Shown here: positions 22,114-32,406 of the stretch, in pieces
Position numbering within the stretch: the stretch's first letter is position 1
Layout: every line of letters begins with the position of its first letter
DNA from: Bifidobacteriaceae bacterium
Lineage (GTDB): Bacteria; Actinomycetota; Actinomycetes; Actinomycetales; WQXJ01
DNA length: 64,000 nt
Direction of reading: 5' to 3'
NCBI GenBank assembly: GCA_031268215.1
Contig: JAIRXP010000004.1
Location: 1-64,000, forward strand
The notes under the pieces: model-generated
Told to the model about the DNA's origin: nothing
Databases searched by the model: none
Seen by the model: only the letters and a program-made list of their open reading frames with translations
Made by a program: the position numbers and the translations under genes

Positions 22114-23370
22114 ATGCTTCCCGACATCACTTTTGAGACCACCCCGGCCAACCACCCGCCTGAGCTGCCGCGAGCCGTTCCAGGCACCGATCCGCTGGTT
22201 TGGCTGCGTCGAGGCGACGGTTTCGCCGGGCTAGGCGAGGCCACCCGCTTTGAAACTACCGGTCCGCGGCGCTTCCAAGCGGCCGAAGAATGGTGGAGTT
22301 CGGTGGTCAGTCGCGCCACCGTCAAGGGCCCCTCGGATTCGCCTGGAATGGGACCGCTGGCTCTAGGCACTTTCACCTTTTCCCCGGCTTCCGCCGCGCC
22401 GTCGGTACTGGTGATACCTAGAGTCGTGGTGGCCCGCTACCGGGGCCGCGAATGGATCACCACCGCCACCGCCACCGGTCAAGACCGGTTCTTGATGCCC
22501 GATGCCGTCCCCGCACCACCGCTCCCCCGTCTAGTTGAGTCTCCCGGTCCGATAGCGGCAGCTAACTGGCCCGCCGTAGTGGGCCGAGCCATTGAATTGA
22601 TCCGGAGCGGCGGGCTGGAGAAGGTGGTCCTGGCCCGGTCGGTCCTGGCGCGGGCGGCCCAGGGCCAGATCGATCCCCGCCCAGTACTTGAATTCCTGAC
22701 CCGCCGTTACCGCGACACTTGGACTTTCTGCATAGACGGCCTGGTGGGGGCTACCCCCGAGTTGCTGCTCCGGTCGATGCGCGGTCTGGTCACGTCACGG
22801 GTCTTGGCTGGAACAATCCGCCGCAGCGGCTCCGACCAGGACAACCTGGCCCGCGCCGCCGCGTTGGCTCGGTCATCCAAGGACCTGGAGGAACACCAAT
22901 TCGCCGTCGAATCGGTAGTGACCGCATTGGAACCCTTCACCGACGAACTGGCCGTGCCAGACAGCCCATCGGTGCTTCATCTACCGAACGTCATGCATCT
23001 GGCCACAGATGTGGTGGGAGAACTCAAGCGGGCCCGCTCAGGGCGCCTGCCCGGAGCCCTCACCCTGGTGGCGGCGCTCCATCCCAGCGCCGCCGTTTGC
23101 GGCACGCCGGCGGCCCAGGCCGCTACCGTGATTGAGCGACTCGAAGGCCAGGACCGCGAACGCTACAGCGGTCCGGCCGGATGGATCGACGCCAATGGCA
23201 ATGGCGAATGGGGCATAGCCCTGCGCTGCGCCCAGCTCAGCCCCGGCCGCGAGGAGGCCCGGCTGTGGGCCGGCGGCGGTATTGTGGCCGCATCAGATCC
23301 GGCCGCCGAACTGGCGGAAACCGAGGCTAAGCTGGCGCCCATGCGCCAAGCGCTGGGACTAACGGTCTGA
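22114..23370 (+). CDS. menF: Isochorismate synthase
   Basis: Chorismate-binding domain (LEKVVLARSVLARA, SRVLAGTIRRSG, HPSAAVCGTPAAQA, SGPAGWIDANGNGEWGIALRCA). Confidence 0.92.
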   Translation: MLPDITFETTPANHPPELPRAVPGTDPLVWLRRGDGFAGLGEATRFETTGPRRFQAAEEWWSSVVSRATVKGPSDSPGMGPLALGTFTFSPASAAPSVLVIPRVVVARYRGREWITTATATGQDRFLMPDAVPAPPLPRLVESPGPIAAANWPAVVGRAIELIRSGGLEKVVLARSVLARAAQGQIDPRPVLEFLTRRYRDTWTFCIDGLVGATPELLLRSMRGLVTSRVLAGTIRRSGSDQDNLARAAALARSSKDLEEHQFAVESVVTALEPFTDELAVPDSPSVLHLPNVMHLATDVVGELKRARSGRLPGALTLVAALHPSAAVCGTPAAQAATVIERLEGQDRERYSGPAGWIDANGNGEWGIALRCAQLSPGREEARLWAGGGIVAASDPAAELAETEAKLAPMRQALGLTV

Positions 23371-23377
23371 CCGCGAA

Positions 23378-25222
23378 TCAGGAATCTTCATCGCGGGTAC
23401 TCAAGGTAACCGTGACGTCATTGACCTTTGAACCCTGTGCCACCGTTAGCACAACGGACGTGCCAGGGAGGTAGGAACGAACCCAAGCGGTCAACGACAC
23501 ACTGCCAGAAACGGCGTGCTGATCAACCGCCACGATCACGTCCCCTGGCTTCAAACCGGCCTGGGCGGCCGGCGTACCGGCCTGGACGGTCTTCAACTTG
23601 GCACCGATCCGCGCCACTCCGGATACCTCCACTCGGCTGTCCTCCGAAGTCACGCCAAGGAACGGATGGGCGGCCTGACCGCCGTCGATCAATTGACTGG
23701 TGACGTTCTTGACCTGATTGACCGGGATGGCGAAGGCCAGACCAATGTTCCCAGCCTCCCCAGTGAGGCCACCCATGGTGGCGATCGAAGAGTTTATGCC
23801 GATCACCCGGCCCTTGGAATCGAACAGCGGACCACCAGAGTTACCCGGGTTCACGGCGGCGTCCACTTGGATAGCGTTCGTCACAACATCAGAGCCTTGA
23901 TCAGTTCCGGTCCGTACCGGCCGGTTGAGGGCCGAGATAATCCCCGTAGTGACGGTGTTGTCCAGGCCCAGCGGGTTACCAACCGCCATGACCGGTTCAC
24001 CCACTACGGCCTCATCGGAGTTACCCAGTTCGGCTTCCACCAAATCATCCGGAGGGTTGCTGAGTTTGACGACGGCCAAGTCGGTGGTCGGGTCAGTACC
24101 AAGGACCTCGCCGGCCAGGATGCGGCGGTCAGCGAGCACCACGTCAATCCTCCGAGAGTTAGACACGACATGGTTGTTCGTCACCACATAGCCTTTTTCG
24201 GAGTTGATGATCACGCCTGAACCAAGCGCTCCGCCGCCCATGTTTCCGGAGTCAACGTTCAGCGCCACCACTGTGGGCTGGACCTGCTGGGCGACAATGT
24301 TCCACTGCGGCGAACCGCCGTCATAAGCGTCCTGAGGAATCTGAGGAACGCTCTTACCGGAGGTCAGGCCATCGATCGACGAACTCGTGGTGGTGGTGAC
24401 CGGCGGATTGGTCGTGGTGCCCGTTCCCTGACGGCTCATCAGCAGGTAAGTGCCTCCGGACGCCAAGGTGGCGGCGACAACGGCCGCCACTAGGCCAATG
24501 GCCCAACCTCCCGACCGGGTGAGGGCTTTCTTCGGCGCCTGGCCTTGAGCCTCGGGCGGCCTCGGAGCGAGATCTGGCGGCGGCGGTATCTCCGGCGGCA
24601 GAGGAGTCATGGCGGGGCCAGTTCCCAACGCGTAGCTCGGAGCCTGGTAGGGCGATGCTGACCGGGCCGCTAACGGAGGCGTTGGCGACGCCGCCACCGG
24701 GCCCGGATACGGCGCCTGGGAAGCCTCCCAGGCACGCGATTCATCAAAACTGGCACTGGCCGACCCGCCCGCCGCTGTTCCCGCGGTCGGTGCGGCATGC
24801 TGCCCAGGCCGTTGGGGCGGTAGCGGCGCCGGCGTAATGGGCTGCGGAACCGGCGGCGCCACGCTACTCGGCACGGCATCGGGAAAGCTCTGGGTATCCG
24901 GAAGAGCCGGTGTTTCTGGGAAACCTTGTTCCCCCGGCGCCGCCTGCTGGTACAGGGCGACCACATCTGTCGGACCGGTGGTGGCCGGGGCTTGATCCAA
25001 CAGTGACTGGCCCGGCGCCTCCGGTTCAGTGGGCATGAACACTTCGCTGCCGGCTGACTCGGCCGGCGCCACGGGCTGCCACGGGAAAGGTGTCCCGCCT
25101 AGCAGATCATCTTCCGCCGCAGCGGCTCCGAACGTGCCAGCCGGTTCGCCGGTCTGGTCCATCCCGTTTCCTTGATCCTCTCCGGGGCCAGCACCGCTCA
25201 CCGTACGGGGCTCATCACTCAT
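23378..25222 (-). CDS. HtrA/DegP-like membrane-anchored trypsin-type serine protease with PDZ domain
   Basis: GYVVTNNHVV, TDLAVVKL, VNPGNSGGPLFDSKG, PDZ (PAAQAGLKPGDVIVAVD); Pro-rich N-terminus plus TM. Likely start MSDEPRTVSG at 25222, ORF start 25372. Confidence 0.92.
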   Translation of the reverse strand: MSDEPRTVSGAGPGEDQGNGMDQTGEPAGTFGAAAAEDDLLGGTPFPWQPVAPAESAGSEVFMPTEPEAPGQSLLDQAPATTGPTDVVALYQQAAPGEQGFPETPALPDTQSFPDAVPSSVAPPVPQPITPAPLPPQRPGQHAAPTAGTAAGGSASASFDESRAWEASQAPYPGPVAASPTPPLAARSASPYQAPSYALGTGPAMTPLPPEIPPPPDLAPRPPEAQGQAPKKALTRSGGWAIGLVAAVVAATLASGGTYLLMSRQGTGTTTNPPVTTTTSSSIDGLTSGKSVPQIPQDAYDGGSPQWNIVAQQVQPTVVALNVDSGNMGGGALGSGVIINSEKGYVVTNNHVVSNSRRIDVVLADRRILAGEVLGTDPTTDLAVVKLSNPPDDLVEAELGNSDEAVVGEPVMAVGNPLGLDNTVTTGIISALNRPVRTGTDQGSDVVTNAIQVDAAVNPGNSGGPLFDSKGRVIGINSSIATMGGLTGEAGNIGLAFAIPVNQVKNVTSQLIDGGQAAHPFLGVTSEDSRVEVSGVARIGAKLKTVQAGTPAAQAGLKPGDVIVAVDQHAVSGSVSLTAWVRSYLPGTSVVLTVAQGSKVNDVTVTLSTRDEDS

Positions 25223-25247
25223 CTTGACTTTCCTTTCCTCGTCACCG

Positions 25248-27149
25248 TCAATCAAACCGCGTCTTCCTTGATGAATCCTCCCGTAAAGCTGTGAACTTCC
25301 GGGGAGACTCCAGGGCAATTCTTGAAAGACCCACGATTCGGTGCTCAAGTCCCCTACGCTCAGGGCGGTCAAGTCGCACAGTCAACAGGTTAACGCCACG
25401 GACCGGCCGGTTCAGCGCCGCCGTCAGTTCGCCCGCGGTTCGGGCAGCGGCATGGCCCGCCCCGTACGCCTGGGCAAGTGCGGCCGTGTCCAACCGCAGT
25501 GGCGTGGCGAAGAACCGATCAAAAGCCACCGCCAGATTGGGCGCCGCCACTTCCAGGTTCTCAAAAATCGCCCCGCCACCGTCCTCCAGGACCACTATCC
25601 GCAAATCCGGCCGGCGCTCAAGTTCAGGAATCGCCAAGGCACCGGCGTCATGAGCCAGCGACAGATCGCCCATCAACACCGTTACTGATCGCCCCAGAGC
25701 CAGGGCCACCCCGCCCGCGAAACCGATAGTGCCATCAATTCCGGCCAGTCCCCGCATGGACCAGATGGGCGATGCCCGGGCGGGAGCCGGTCCCAGGTCC
25801 AAGTCACGGATGGCACTGGACGCGCCGACCACCATAGGCCCCGCGTTTGGCCCGTCTAGCCGGTCTAGCCCGTCTAAGTCGTCTCCACTGGCCGTGCCAC
25901 GGCCTGCTTCACCCTCCCCGCCTTGGATTCGCCCACTGTTAGCGGCCACAACCGCCGCCGCTATGGCCGGGCCGTTGGGGAACGGCGTGTCCCGCAACCG
26001 CTCCCAAATCACCTGCCCGGCCTGCCGCCACTCTTCCAGCCAGGCCTGGTCTTCAACCGCGGCCGGACCGGACAGATTCACGTGACTGGCGATCCGGCCG
26101 GCTCCCCGACCCAGATCAAACCAAGCGCCGCCACCGCCATGTACCACCGTGGTGTCGATGCGTGGGTCCAGGACCAGCCTGGTGACCGGCCGCGAAAGCA
26201 CCGGCCGGCCGTAAACCACCAGACGCTCGATTCGCTCGCCTAGCAAGCGGGCCACCAACCGGCCGGCGGTGATGGCGTTGGGCCCGGCCCAGGATCCGGA
26301 TGCCGGCTCAGCGATGAGTGGCCAGCCGGCGGATTCGGCCAGTTCCCGAGCCGCCGGGCCGGCACCCGTGCCGGCGATCACCACTGTCCGTGGGCCTGGC
26401 CGCAGCTCCACGGCAGCCATCTCATCCGGCCGGCCCGCTAATGCTTCCGCCGCCATGGCCGCCGCTGGACGCACTGGGTCAACCCGGTCGCCCTGGTCGC
26501 CCCGGACACGAACAGCCCCAGCCTCCAGGCCGTCCAGGGTCCATTCAGGACCAGGCACCAACGGCTCACGGAATCGGATATTGATGTGGACCGCTCCCCC
26601 AATCCCGGACGCCCGGCCCCAAGCGGCCGCCACCGCGTCAGCGCCAGCCCGGAAACACCGCGCCACGCCCAATCCCGCCGCCAGAGTCTCTTCCCGGACC
26701 GGCGCCCGGCCAAAGACGCCACGCTGATCCGTGGTCTGGTTGGCGCCAACTCCCTGCAACTCCTGAGGCCGGTCAGCCGTGATGGCCAGCAAAGGCCAGC
26801 GCGAGGCCGCCGCTTCCATGACCGCTGGATGAAGATTGGCGACCGCGGTGCCGGATGTCGTCACCACCGCCGCCGGCCGCCCGGACGCGGCGGCCAAACC
26901 CAAGGCCGTGAACCCCGCCACCCGTTCATCGGTCCGGACCACCAATTCCACTTCACCGCGCGCTGCGGCCTCCAATGCCGCGTAAACCAAAGGCGCCGAG
27001 CGCGAACCCGGCGCGAAGACTATCCACTTCAGTCCGGCGGTGATCGCACCGGCCAGCAGTCCCCGCGCCGCCTCAACGGCCGACTCAACGACGGACCCGC
27101 TGACCAAGCCATCAACTGGCCCACCAGCCGGACGCCGAGCAGCGCTCAT
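25248..27149 (-). CDS. menD: SEPHCHC synthase (2-succinyl-5-enolpyruvyl-6-hydroxy-3-cyclohexene-1-carboxylate synthase)
   Basis: TPP enzyme (WIVFAPGSRSAPLVYAALEAAARG, TSGTAVANLHPAVMEA, GDLSLAHDAGAL, LEDGGGAIFENLE). Confidence 0.93.
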   Translation of the reverse strand: MSAARRPAGGPVDGLVSGSVVESAVEAARGLLAGAITAGLKWIVFAPGSRSAPLVYAALEAAARGEVELVVRTDERVAGFTALGLAAASGRPAAVVTTSGTAVANLHPAVMEAAASRWPLLAITADRPQELQGVGANQTTDQRGVFGRAPVREETLAAGLGVARCFRAGADAVAAAWGRASGIGGAVHINIRFREPLVPGPEWTLDGLEAGAVRVRGDQGDRVDPVRPAAAMAAEALAGRPDEMAAVELRPGPRTVVIAGTGAGPAARELAESAGWPLIAEPASGSWAGPNAITAGRLVARLLGERIERLVVYGRPVLSRPVTRLVLDPRIDTTVVHGGGGAWFDLGRGAGRIASHVNLSGPAAVEDQAWLEEWRQAGQVIWERLRDTPFPNGPAIAAAVVAANSGRIQGGEGEAGRGTASGDDLDGLDRLDGPNAGPMVVGASSAIRDLDLGPAPARASPIWSMRGLAGIDGTIGFAGGVALALGRSVTVLMGDLSLAHDAGALAIPELERRPDLRIVVLEDGGGAIFENLEVAAPNLAVAFDRFFATPLRLDTAALAQAYGAGHAAARTAGELTAALNRPVRGVNLLTVRLDRPERRGLEHRIVGLSRIALESPRKFTALREDSSRKTRFD

Positions 27150-28108
27150 GAAGCGCCTCCATTCGCCTCAGCCAAGCGGCGCACCTGGTCAAGCCGTTCG
27201 CGCCAGCGGCGCTCGACCTCCGGTGCGGCAGCATATCGCCTGATCAACCGCGGATCTGGAGAGGCTTGGCGAACTGGCAAGACGGCATCGGACACCACCA
27301 AGCGGTCCGCCGTAAGGTCGCCGGACAAGAGCTGCCCGGTGCCCAACCCACAGGCGAAGTCGAGGCGGGGCAAGGCGGCCGCCAGAGCCACGCCCATGGC
27401 CAAACCAATCGAAGTTTCGACCGCCGAGGACACCACCACCGGCAGGCCCAACCGCTCCGCCAACTCCACGCAGGCGCGCACCCCGCCCAACGGCTGAACT
27501 TTCAATACGACCAGGTCAGCGGCCTCCAATCGCTTGACAAGGAAAGGATCAGCGGCCCGGCGGATTGATTCGTCAGCAGCGATTGGCACACCGCCGCGGC
27601 GGCGAACTTGGGCTAGCTCCCGGGCCGAGCAACACGGCTGTTCGGCGTATTCAAGCCCACCAGCCGCCTTGTTCAGTGCAGCGATCCGGCTAACGGCCGT
27701 GTCCACGTCCCAAGCGCCATTGGCATCAATCCTGATCTTTCCAGTTGGGCCCAGCGCCGCCCGCACGGCGGCCACGCGGTTGACCTCTTGGGCGGCGGTC
27801 TGGCCCGGTTCCGCCACCTTCACCTTGATGGTCCGGCAGCCCCCAGACCGAGCTACCAGAGCGGCCGCTTGGTCTGGCCCAACAGCCGGCACGATGCCGT
27901 TGACCGGCACCGTTTGACGCACCGGTTTCGGAAAACCCAGGTTGGCGGCCTCTTGGGCGGCCCGCCACCACGGCAGACATTCCGCCGGGCTGTAATCCTC
28001 GAAGGGGCTGAACTCCGCCCAGCCGGCCTCGCCCCGCCAGATCATGCCCCGCCGCCGGTCGGTGCCCCGGAACCTAACCGTCAATGGGATATCGAAGACC
28101 GCGGGCAC
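27146..28108 (-). CDS. menC: o-Succinylbenzoate synthase
   Basis: Enolase-superfamily motifs (IKVKVAEPGQ, RIDANGAWDVD, EQPC, PIAADESIR). Start probably near 28108 (GTG); the ORF-track extension to 28897 is antisense to menB and unlikely. Confidence 0.88.
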   Translation of the reverse strand: MPAVFDIPLTVRFRGTDRRRGMIWRGEAGWAEFSPFEDYSPAECLPWWRAAQEAANLGFPKPVRQTVPVNGIVPAVGPDQAAALVARSGGCRTIKVKVAEPGQTAAQEVNRVAAVRAALGPTGKIRIDANGAWDVDTAVSRIAALNKAAGGLEYAEQPCCSARELAQVRRRGGVPIAADESIRRAADPFLVKRLEAADLVVLKVQPLGGVRACVELAERLGLPVVVSSAVETSIGLAMGVALAAALPRLDFACGLGTGQLLSGDLTADRLVVSDAVLPVRQASPDPRLIRRYAAAPEVERRWRERLDQVRRLAEANGGAS

Positions 28109-28186
28109 ATGGTCAACCCTAGTGTCCCTGGCCGCGGACTCACGGCGATGGCCTTCCCGCCCCGCCGGGCGGTTAGGCTCTTGGCC

Positions 28187-29137
28187 ATGAGCGATTCGCC
28201 AAGCCTTGAGTCCGCCGGTTTCACGCCCGGATTGTGGCGGGACATACCTGGTTTTGAGGCGCTGACCGACATCACCTACCACCGTGGGGTTCAACGGACC
28301 GGCCAAGGGGAGGTGGATCAGCCTTGGGTGCGCATCGCCTTCAACCGGCCCGAGGTCCGCAACGCATTCAACCCGCACACCGTTGACGAGTTGATCGCCG
28401 TTTTGCGCCACGCCGCCGCCTTGCCCGATGCCGTCGCGGTGCTTTTGGCAGGTAACGGCCCGAGTCCCAAAGATGGCGGCTATGCCTTTTGCTCCGGCGG
28501 TGACCAACGGTACCGGGGCGCCAGCGGCTACGAGTACAGGCGTACCGACGCGGGCTCCGGCCCACCTACCAGCCAGCGCCCTGGGCGCCTGCACATTCTG
28601 GAAGCCCAGCATCTCATCCGGACCATGCCGAAAGTCGTGATCGCTCTGGTGGACGGCTGGGCGGCCGGCGGTGGCCATTCGCTCCACGTGGTGTCTGATC
28701 TGACCATCGCCTGCCGCGAGCATGGGCTGTTCAAGCAGACCGACGCGACAGTCGGATCCTTTGACGCCGGCTACGGCTCGGCCCTGCTGGCCCGGCAGGT
28801 TGGCCAGAAGCGGGCCCGCCAGATCTTCTTCCTCGCCGACGTTTACACCGCTGAGCAGGCCGAGGCCTGGGGTGCCATCAACCTCGCCGTTGACCACGAA
28901 GAGGTCGAATCCACCAGCATTGGCTGGGCGCGTCGCATCGCGGAACAGTCGCCGCAGGCAATCCGGGTCCTCAAGTTCGCGCTCAATCTGCCCGATGACG
29001 GCCTGGCCGGTCAGCAGATGTTCGCCGCCGAAGCGACCCGGCTGGCTTACGGCAGCGCCGAAGGCGCCGAGGGACGTGATGCGTTCCTAGAGGGACGTCT
29101 CCCGCGCTGGGAGGAATTCCGCAAACAAATCCTCTAG
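28187..29137 (+). CDS. menB: 1,4-Dihydroxy-2-naphthoyl-CoA synthase
   Basis: Crotonase fold (FNRPEVRNAFNPHTVDEL, GYAFCSGGDQRYRGASGYEY, VALVDGWAAGGGHSLHVVSDLTIA, GSFDAGYGSALLARQVGQKRARQIFFL); likely ATG 28187. Confidence 0.95.
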   Translation: MSDSPSLESAGFTPGLWRDIPGFEALTDITYHRGVQRTGQGEVDQPWVRIAFNRPEVRNAFNPHTVDELIAVLRHAAALPDAVAVLLAGNGPSPKDGGYAFCSGGDQRYRGASGYEYRRTDAGSGPPTSQRPGRLHILEAQHLIRTMPKVVIALVDGWAAGGGHSLHVVSDLTIACREHGLFKQTDATVGSFDAGYGSALLARQVGQKRARQIFFLADVYTAEQAEAWGAINLAVDHEEVESTSIGWARRIAEQSPQAIRVLKFALNLPDDGLAGQQMFAAEATRLAYGSAEGAEGRDAFLEGRLPRWEEFRKQIL

Positions 29138-29159
29138 TACTCCTCGCCAGACTTTCCGA

Positions 29160-30260
29160 TTAGCTGACGGACCAGCTTCCGTCCGTCTTGGGGACCAGTT
29201 CGATCCAGGTGATACCTGGGGCGAGTGTTACTACTGAGCCATCCGGTGTCTTCAGCACCAGCGGATCGCCTTCCGAGGCCTTGGACCACTGGATGTCCAG
29301 GGCTTTACCGCCGGTCATGACAATGCCTTCACCAGAGCCGACAATGATGGTCTCCGGGATGGGGCTGCCGGCCGCATCGGTTCCGCCGGCCATCTTGATG
29401 TCCACCGTCAGAGCGATCACGTTGCGGGCTGCCAACCGCACGCCATCGGCCGATTCGGAGGGCGTGTCGCCCTCTGAACGCAAGTACGTACCGCTGGTCT
29501 CTTCCCAGGCCCACTTGGGCTTGGCGACAGCCGAAAGCTTGACTGCCATGGTCGCCGCCGGGCGGCCGTCTTTGGCGGCGGTCGCCGTGGCCGGTGAATC
29601 CGCGAAAGCGAACTCGGCTGCCGGCAGCGACCCGTGTGAGGAATCGGCGGCGGCCAACAGATCAGCCGGCCGGCCGTAGAGGTTATGCGGCATTGAGCGT
29701 TGATTGGACCGGAAAAAGCCGCGCCCCCCTGAGTCTTCTGTCAGCACCTGTAAGCCCGCGGCCTTGGCGCGAGAAATGAACCGGTCCTGGCCGCCTGAAC
29801 AGGCCAACAGCCCATGGGTTGGCCCAAGGATTGGCCCGTCCATGGGACGGATTGAACGCACCGGGCCAACCGCTTCGGGCAATTGCGAATTGAAAACCAC
29901 GATGAACCTTGATTCGCCGCCTTCGACCATTTCCTCCCAGACCAAATCCGCCTGTTCCAGGCCGGCCTGCGGGCGGGCGGCTTTAGGGTTCTCCACCTTG
30001 ACCGCCACGGCTGGACGCTCAACCACCTCTCCCGGCAGGCCAGTCAGCGGCCAAACGGCGGGCACCTCCGGCGGTGGGTTCTTGTCTGGCGCGATCGCGG
30101 TCTGCGTGGCATCGCCGCCGGGCTCCTTACCGCAGCCCCCTAGGAGGCTCATTCCCACCATGACCGCTAGAGCCATGGCTCCAGCGACGGGTCGCCGGTA
30201 GCCCCCGGCCGGCGAACGAGGATGAGTGACAGGCATTCGATTTCTCCTGGATCGGTTCAA
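29160..30260 (-). CDS. DUF3048 (YerB-like) lipoprotein
   Basis: Lipobox-like LLGGCGKE; NPKAARPQAGLEQADLVWEEMVEGGESRFIVVFNS, GPVRSIRPMDGPIL typical of the DUF3048 family. Confidence 0.82.
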   Translation of the reverse strand: MNRSRRNRMPVTHPRSPAGGYRRPVAGAMALAVMVGMSLLGGCGKEPGGDATQTAIAPDKNPPPEVPAVWPLTGLPGEVVERPAVAVKVENPKAARPQAGLEQADLVWEEMVEGGESRFIVVFNSQLPEAVGPVRSIRPMDGPILGPTHGLLACSGGQDRFISRAKAAGLQVLTEDSGGRGFFRSNQRSMPHNLYGRPADLLAAADSSHGSLPAAEFAFADSPATATAAKDGRPAATMAVKLSAVAKPKWAWEETSGTYLRSEGDTPSESADGVRLAARNVIALTVDIKMAGGTDAAGSPIPETIIVGSGEGIVMTGGKALDIQWSKASEGDPLVLKTPDGSVVTLAPGITWIELVPKTDGSWSVS

Positions 30261-30361
30261 TTTGGTCTGACCACTTTAAGCATGCCTGCTCCGCGAACCG
30301 CCTAATCGGGACGGTGTGGCGGCTACGCCCGTGGCCGCCGCGTGGGCCTAAAGTAGCAGTC

Positions 30362-31489
30362 GTGTCCATCGCCAGTTTGGCCCGTTGCCTATTGAGTGCC
30401 CTAGCCGGTGGACCGCCCGTCGTGGCTGGCGGCGGCCGCGGGTCCAGCGAGCTGTCGCAGCTGCCGGAAGGCACCGTTCTGGCTGTGCCAACATCTGGAT
30501 CGACCGGGCCACCCAAGCTGGTGGCCCTTGACGCGGATGCGGTCCGAGCCTCCGCCAAGGCCAGCGCCGAACGTCTTGGCGGCGCCGGCCATTGGCTGTT
30601 AGCCCTGCCGGTTAGCCACATCGCCGGGATGAACGTGGTCCTGAGGGCGTGTTTGGCCGGGGCTCCGCCATACAGTCTCCCGCCCGGTCCGTTTACCGCT
30701 CAAGGCTTCGCCCAGGCCACGGCCGCCTTGCCACCCGGGCCTAAGTTCACTTCCCTGGTGCCCACCCAGTTGCGGCGCCTGGCCGCCGCCGGACCGACCG
30801 GATCCGAAACACTGAAACAGTTCGACGCCGTGTTGGTTGGCGGCGCGGCGCTGGATCCCCGCCTGCGCGAATGGGGTGAGGCGGCTGGCCTCCGCCTGGT
30901 TGAAACTTACGGCTCAGCTGAAACCTGCGGCGGCTGCGTTTACGACGGCCAGCCGTTGGACGGGACTAGCGTCCAAATCACGCCCGGGGGACGAATCGAG
31001 GTGACTGGCCCAACTTTGGCACTTGGGTACGCGCCGGCCGATCCCGCCCAGCCAGGTTTCGTAGAGCGCGACGGTCAACGCTGGTTCGTCAGTTCGGACC
31101 TGGGACAGTGGGCGCCGGATGGCCGTCTGGAGATCTTGGGCCGAGCCGACAACGCCATCACTACTGGCGGCCAGACAGTTTCACCGGAGAACGTGGAGGC
31201 GATGCTCCGGACCGTTCCGGGAGTCGCGGACGTGTTGGTGGTAGGTCTGCCAGAACCGAATTGGGGACAGTCACTGACGGCCTTGGTGGTGCCCGATTCC
31301 GACCGGTCGCCCAATCTTGAAGAGTTACGTCAAGTGGTCAAAGAGTTGCGCGACCCGGCCCATGCGCCCAGAGGTTTGGCCCTGGTCAAGACATTGCCAC
31401 GGCTCGAATCCGGCAAGCCTGATAGGGCCGGCGCGGCCCGGGCGGCGGCCGGGCTTGAAACTTCCGGCCACCTGGAACGGTTACTCTGA
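30362..31489 (+). CDS. menE: o-Succinylbenzoate-CoA ligase (AMP-binding)
   Basis: VPTSGSTGPPKLVALDADAV, VETYGSAETCGGCVYDG, SSDLGQWAPDGRLEILGRADNAITTGGQTVSPENVE; likely GTG start 30362. Confidence 0.88.
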   Translation: MSIASLARCLLSALAGGPPVVAGGGRGSSELSQLPEGTVLAVPTSGSTGPPKLVALDADAVRASAKASAERLGGAGHWLLALPVSHIAGMNVVLRACLAGAPPYSLPPGPFTAQGFAQATAALPPGPKFTSLVPTQLRRLAAAGPTGSETLKQFDAVLVGGAALDPRLREWGEAAGLRLVETYGSAETCGGCVYDGQPLDGTSVQITPGGRIEVTGPTLALGYAPADPAQPGFVERDGQRWFVSSDLGQWAPDGRLEILGRADNAITTGGQTVSPENVEAMLRTVPGVADVLVVGLPEPNWGQSLTALVVPDSDRSPNLEELRQVVKELRDPAHAPRGLALVKTLPRLESGKPDRAGAARAAAGLETSGHLERLL

Positions 31490-31495
31490 CCTATT

Positions 31496-32377
31496 GTGGC
31501 AAGTCCCTCACAGTGGTTGGCGGCGTCGCGGCCCCGCACTCTCCCAGCCGCTATCGCTCCAGTAGTGCTCGGCGTTTTCACGGTCTGGCGAGTTGAGTCC
31601 CCACCCCGGTGGGACCGCGCTGGACTGGCCCTAGTGGTAGCGCTAGTGCTGCAGATTGGCGTCAATTTCGCCAACGATTATTCTGACGGCGTGCGCGGCT
31701 CGGACCGCGACCGGCACGGCCCGGCCCGCCTGGTCGGATCCGGTGCCGCTTCTCCCGGGGCGGTCAAAGGGGCGGCCTTCGCGGCCTTCGCGGTGGCCGC
31801 GGCGGCCGGCGCGGCCCTGACCTGGCTAACCGGGCAATGGTGGCTCCTGGCCGTTGGGCCCGCCGCTATCGCGGCAGCCTGGTTTTACACCGGCGGCAAG
31901 CACCCTTACGGCTACTTGGGCTTGGGCGAAGTCGGCGTGTTCATTTTCTTTGGCCCAGTGGCGGTGCTGGGCACCGCCTACACCCAGCATCTGACCATCA
32001 ACTGGCGCGCTGGCTTGGGCTCAATCGGCATTGGGCTGATCGCTTCCGCCATCTTGATGGCGAACAATTTGCGAGATATTTCTTCCGACAAAGCGGCCGG
32101 CAAAATGACTTTGGCCGTCAAACTGGGCGAGGACCGGGCCCGGAATCTGTACGCGTGGGAAATGTGGCTGGCCATGGCGGTCGGTGCCGCCTGCGCCATT
32201 GGCCGGCCCCGCATACTCGTGGTGCTTCTGATGGCGATCCCAACCGCCCGCCTGGCGAGCGCCGTCACTTCGAGGATCAAGGGCGACGAGTTGGTCGCCA
32301 TCCTGACCAGGACGGGCCAAGTCGAGCTGGGTTACGCCATCCTCCTGGGATTGGCGACAGCCGATCTGCTGTCCTGA
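31496..32377 (+). CDS. menA: 1,4-Dihydroxy-2-naphthoate polyprenyltransferase
   Basis: UbiA-family (NFANDYSDGVRGSDRDR, ANNLRDISSDKAAGKMTLAVKLG). Confidence 0.94.
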   Translation: MASPSQWLAASRPRTLPAAIAPVVLGVFTVWRVESPPRWDRAGLALVVALVLQIGVNFANDYSDGVRGSDRDRHGPARLVGSGAASPGAVKGAAFAAFAVAAAAGAALTWLTGQWWLLAVGPAAIAAAWFYTGGKHPYGYLGLGEVGVFIFFGPVAVLGTAYTQHLTINWRAGLGSIGIGLIASAILMANNLRDISSDKAAGKMTLAVKLGEDRARNLYAWEMWLAMAVGAACAIGRPRILVVLLMAIPTARLASAVTSRIKGDELVAILTRTGQVELGYAILLGLATADLLS

Positions 32378-32406
32378 GCCAGAGCCTCAAAGTCCCAATC
32401 AGTTCC

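Noticed and set aside
28108-28897. N-terminal extension of the menC ORF
   Set aside because: Antisense to the conserved menB active-site region; enolase homology begins near 28108
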